Program-made: the position numbers and the translations under genes
In this document: piece by piece, positions 63,901 through 64,000 of the stretch
Layout: every line of letters begins with the position of its first letter
How positions within the stretch are numbered: the first letter of the stretch is position 1
NCBI GenBank assembly: GCA_949284175.1
Contig: CASDVE010000021.1
Span: forward strand, 32,975-96,974
Source: an uncultured Eubacteriales bacterium
GTDB taxonomy: Bacteria; Bacillota; Clostridia; Lachnospirales; Lachnospiraceae
Direction of reading: 5' to 3'
DNA: 64,000 nt
Notes under the pieces: model-generated
Database searches by the model: none
What the model was told of the DNA's origin: nothing
The model's input: the letters and a program-made list of their open reading frames with translations, nothing else

Positions 63901-63990
63901 TCAACATCATAAACTTAAGGGGGTATGAAGGAATTTATTTATAAATAGTCAAATTTCTTCTTTTATGATAAAATATAGACAGGGATGCAT

Positions 63991-64000
63991 ATGAATCAAT
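63991..64000 (+). CDS. Possible start of the next gene (cut by window edge)
   Basis: An ATG at 63991 is preceded by ACAGGGATGCAT, a possible ribosome site, and by an AT-rich TATGATAAAAT stretch. Only three codons are visible, so nothing can be said about the product. Confidence 0.25.

Overview
The window is low-GC, Gram-positive DNA with clostridial gene families: an [FeFe] hydrogenase, a UxuB of the SDR type, an L10 leader, and strong GGAGG ribosome sites. It fits an anaerobic gut Firmicute, most likely Lachnospiraceae; the genus cannot be fixed from this sequence alone. Both window edges cut through genes or operons.

Layout. 1-4.4 kb: start of rpoC and all of rpoB (minus), with their own promoter. 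5.1-7.8 kb: OpuC-type compatible-solute ABC transporter. 7.9-20.7 kb: a complete glucuronide pathway: symporter, beta-glucuronidase UidA, UxaC, UxuB, UxuA, KdgK and a GntR/FCD regulator, with a GH3 enzyme and a HAD phosphatase inserted; eda lies separately at 33 kb. 20.8-22.2 kb: a tiny unassigned peptide gene with a structured 3' region, divergent from an AraC regulator. 22.2-31.6 kb: a chitobiose phosphorolysis operon (GH94, hexosephosphate mutase, YesM/YesN, sugar ABC transporter) whose binding protein is broken. 31.7-33 kb: a DUF6978/DUF1828 pair. 34-41.8 kb: threonine and methionine synthesis (hom, thrC, thrB, metA, metY) plus a MATE exporter. 41.9-51 kb: a surface-polymer operon (VTC, DUF4956, CotH, glycosidase-like, HEAT, GT2) interrupted by an IS110-family element. 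51-53 kb: DUF2798 protein, rplL, rplJ and the L10 leader. 53-64 kb: HxlR and PEBP proteins, hydrogenase pair, eukaryote-type HisA, Crp/Fnr regulator and two tandem LeuC/LeuD-type dehydratases.

How it works together. Glucuronide import, cleavage and breakdown to pyruvate plus glyceraldehyde-3-phosphate is fully encoded. A palindrome (CTTGTATACAAG) sits in the promoter spacers of the symporter and uidA and beside the eda promoter, tying these loci into one regulon. The neighbouring operon would release GlcNAc and GlcNAc-1-P from chitobiose. Together with the GH3 enzyme this suggests scavenging of GlcA- and GlcNAc-containing glycans.

Most notable: rplJ-rplL and rpoB-rpoC, usually adjacent, are about 47 kb apart, each unit with its own promoter. 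Three lesions look recent: a 25-bp tandem duplication that frameshifts rplL, an internal deletion in the sugar-binding protein, and an in-frame stop near the start of the DUF6978 gene. The strongest candidates for undescribed biology are the CotH/VTC operon, the DUF6978/DUF1828 pair and the 32-34 residue peptide gene.
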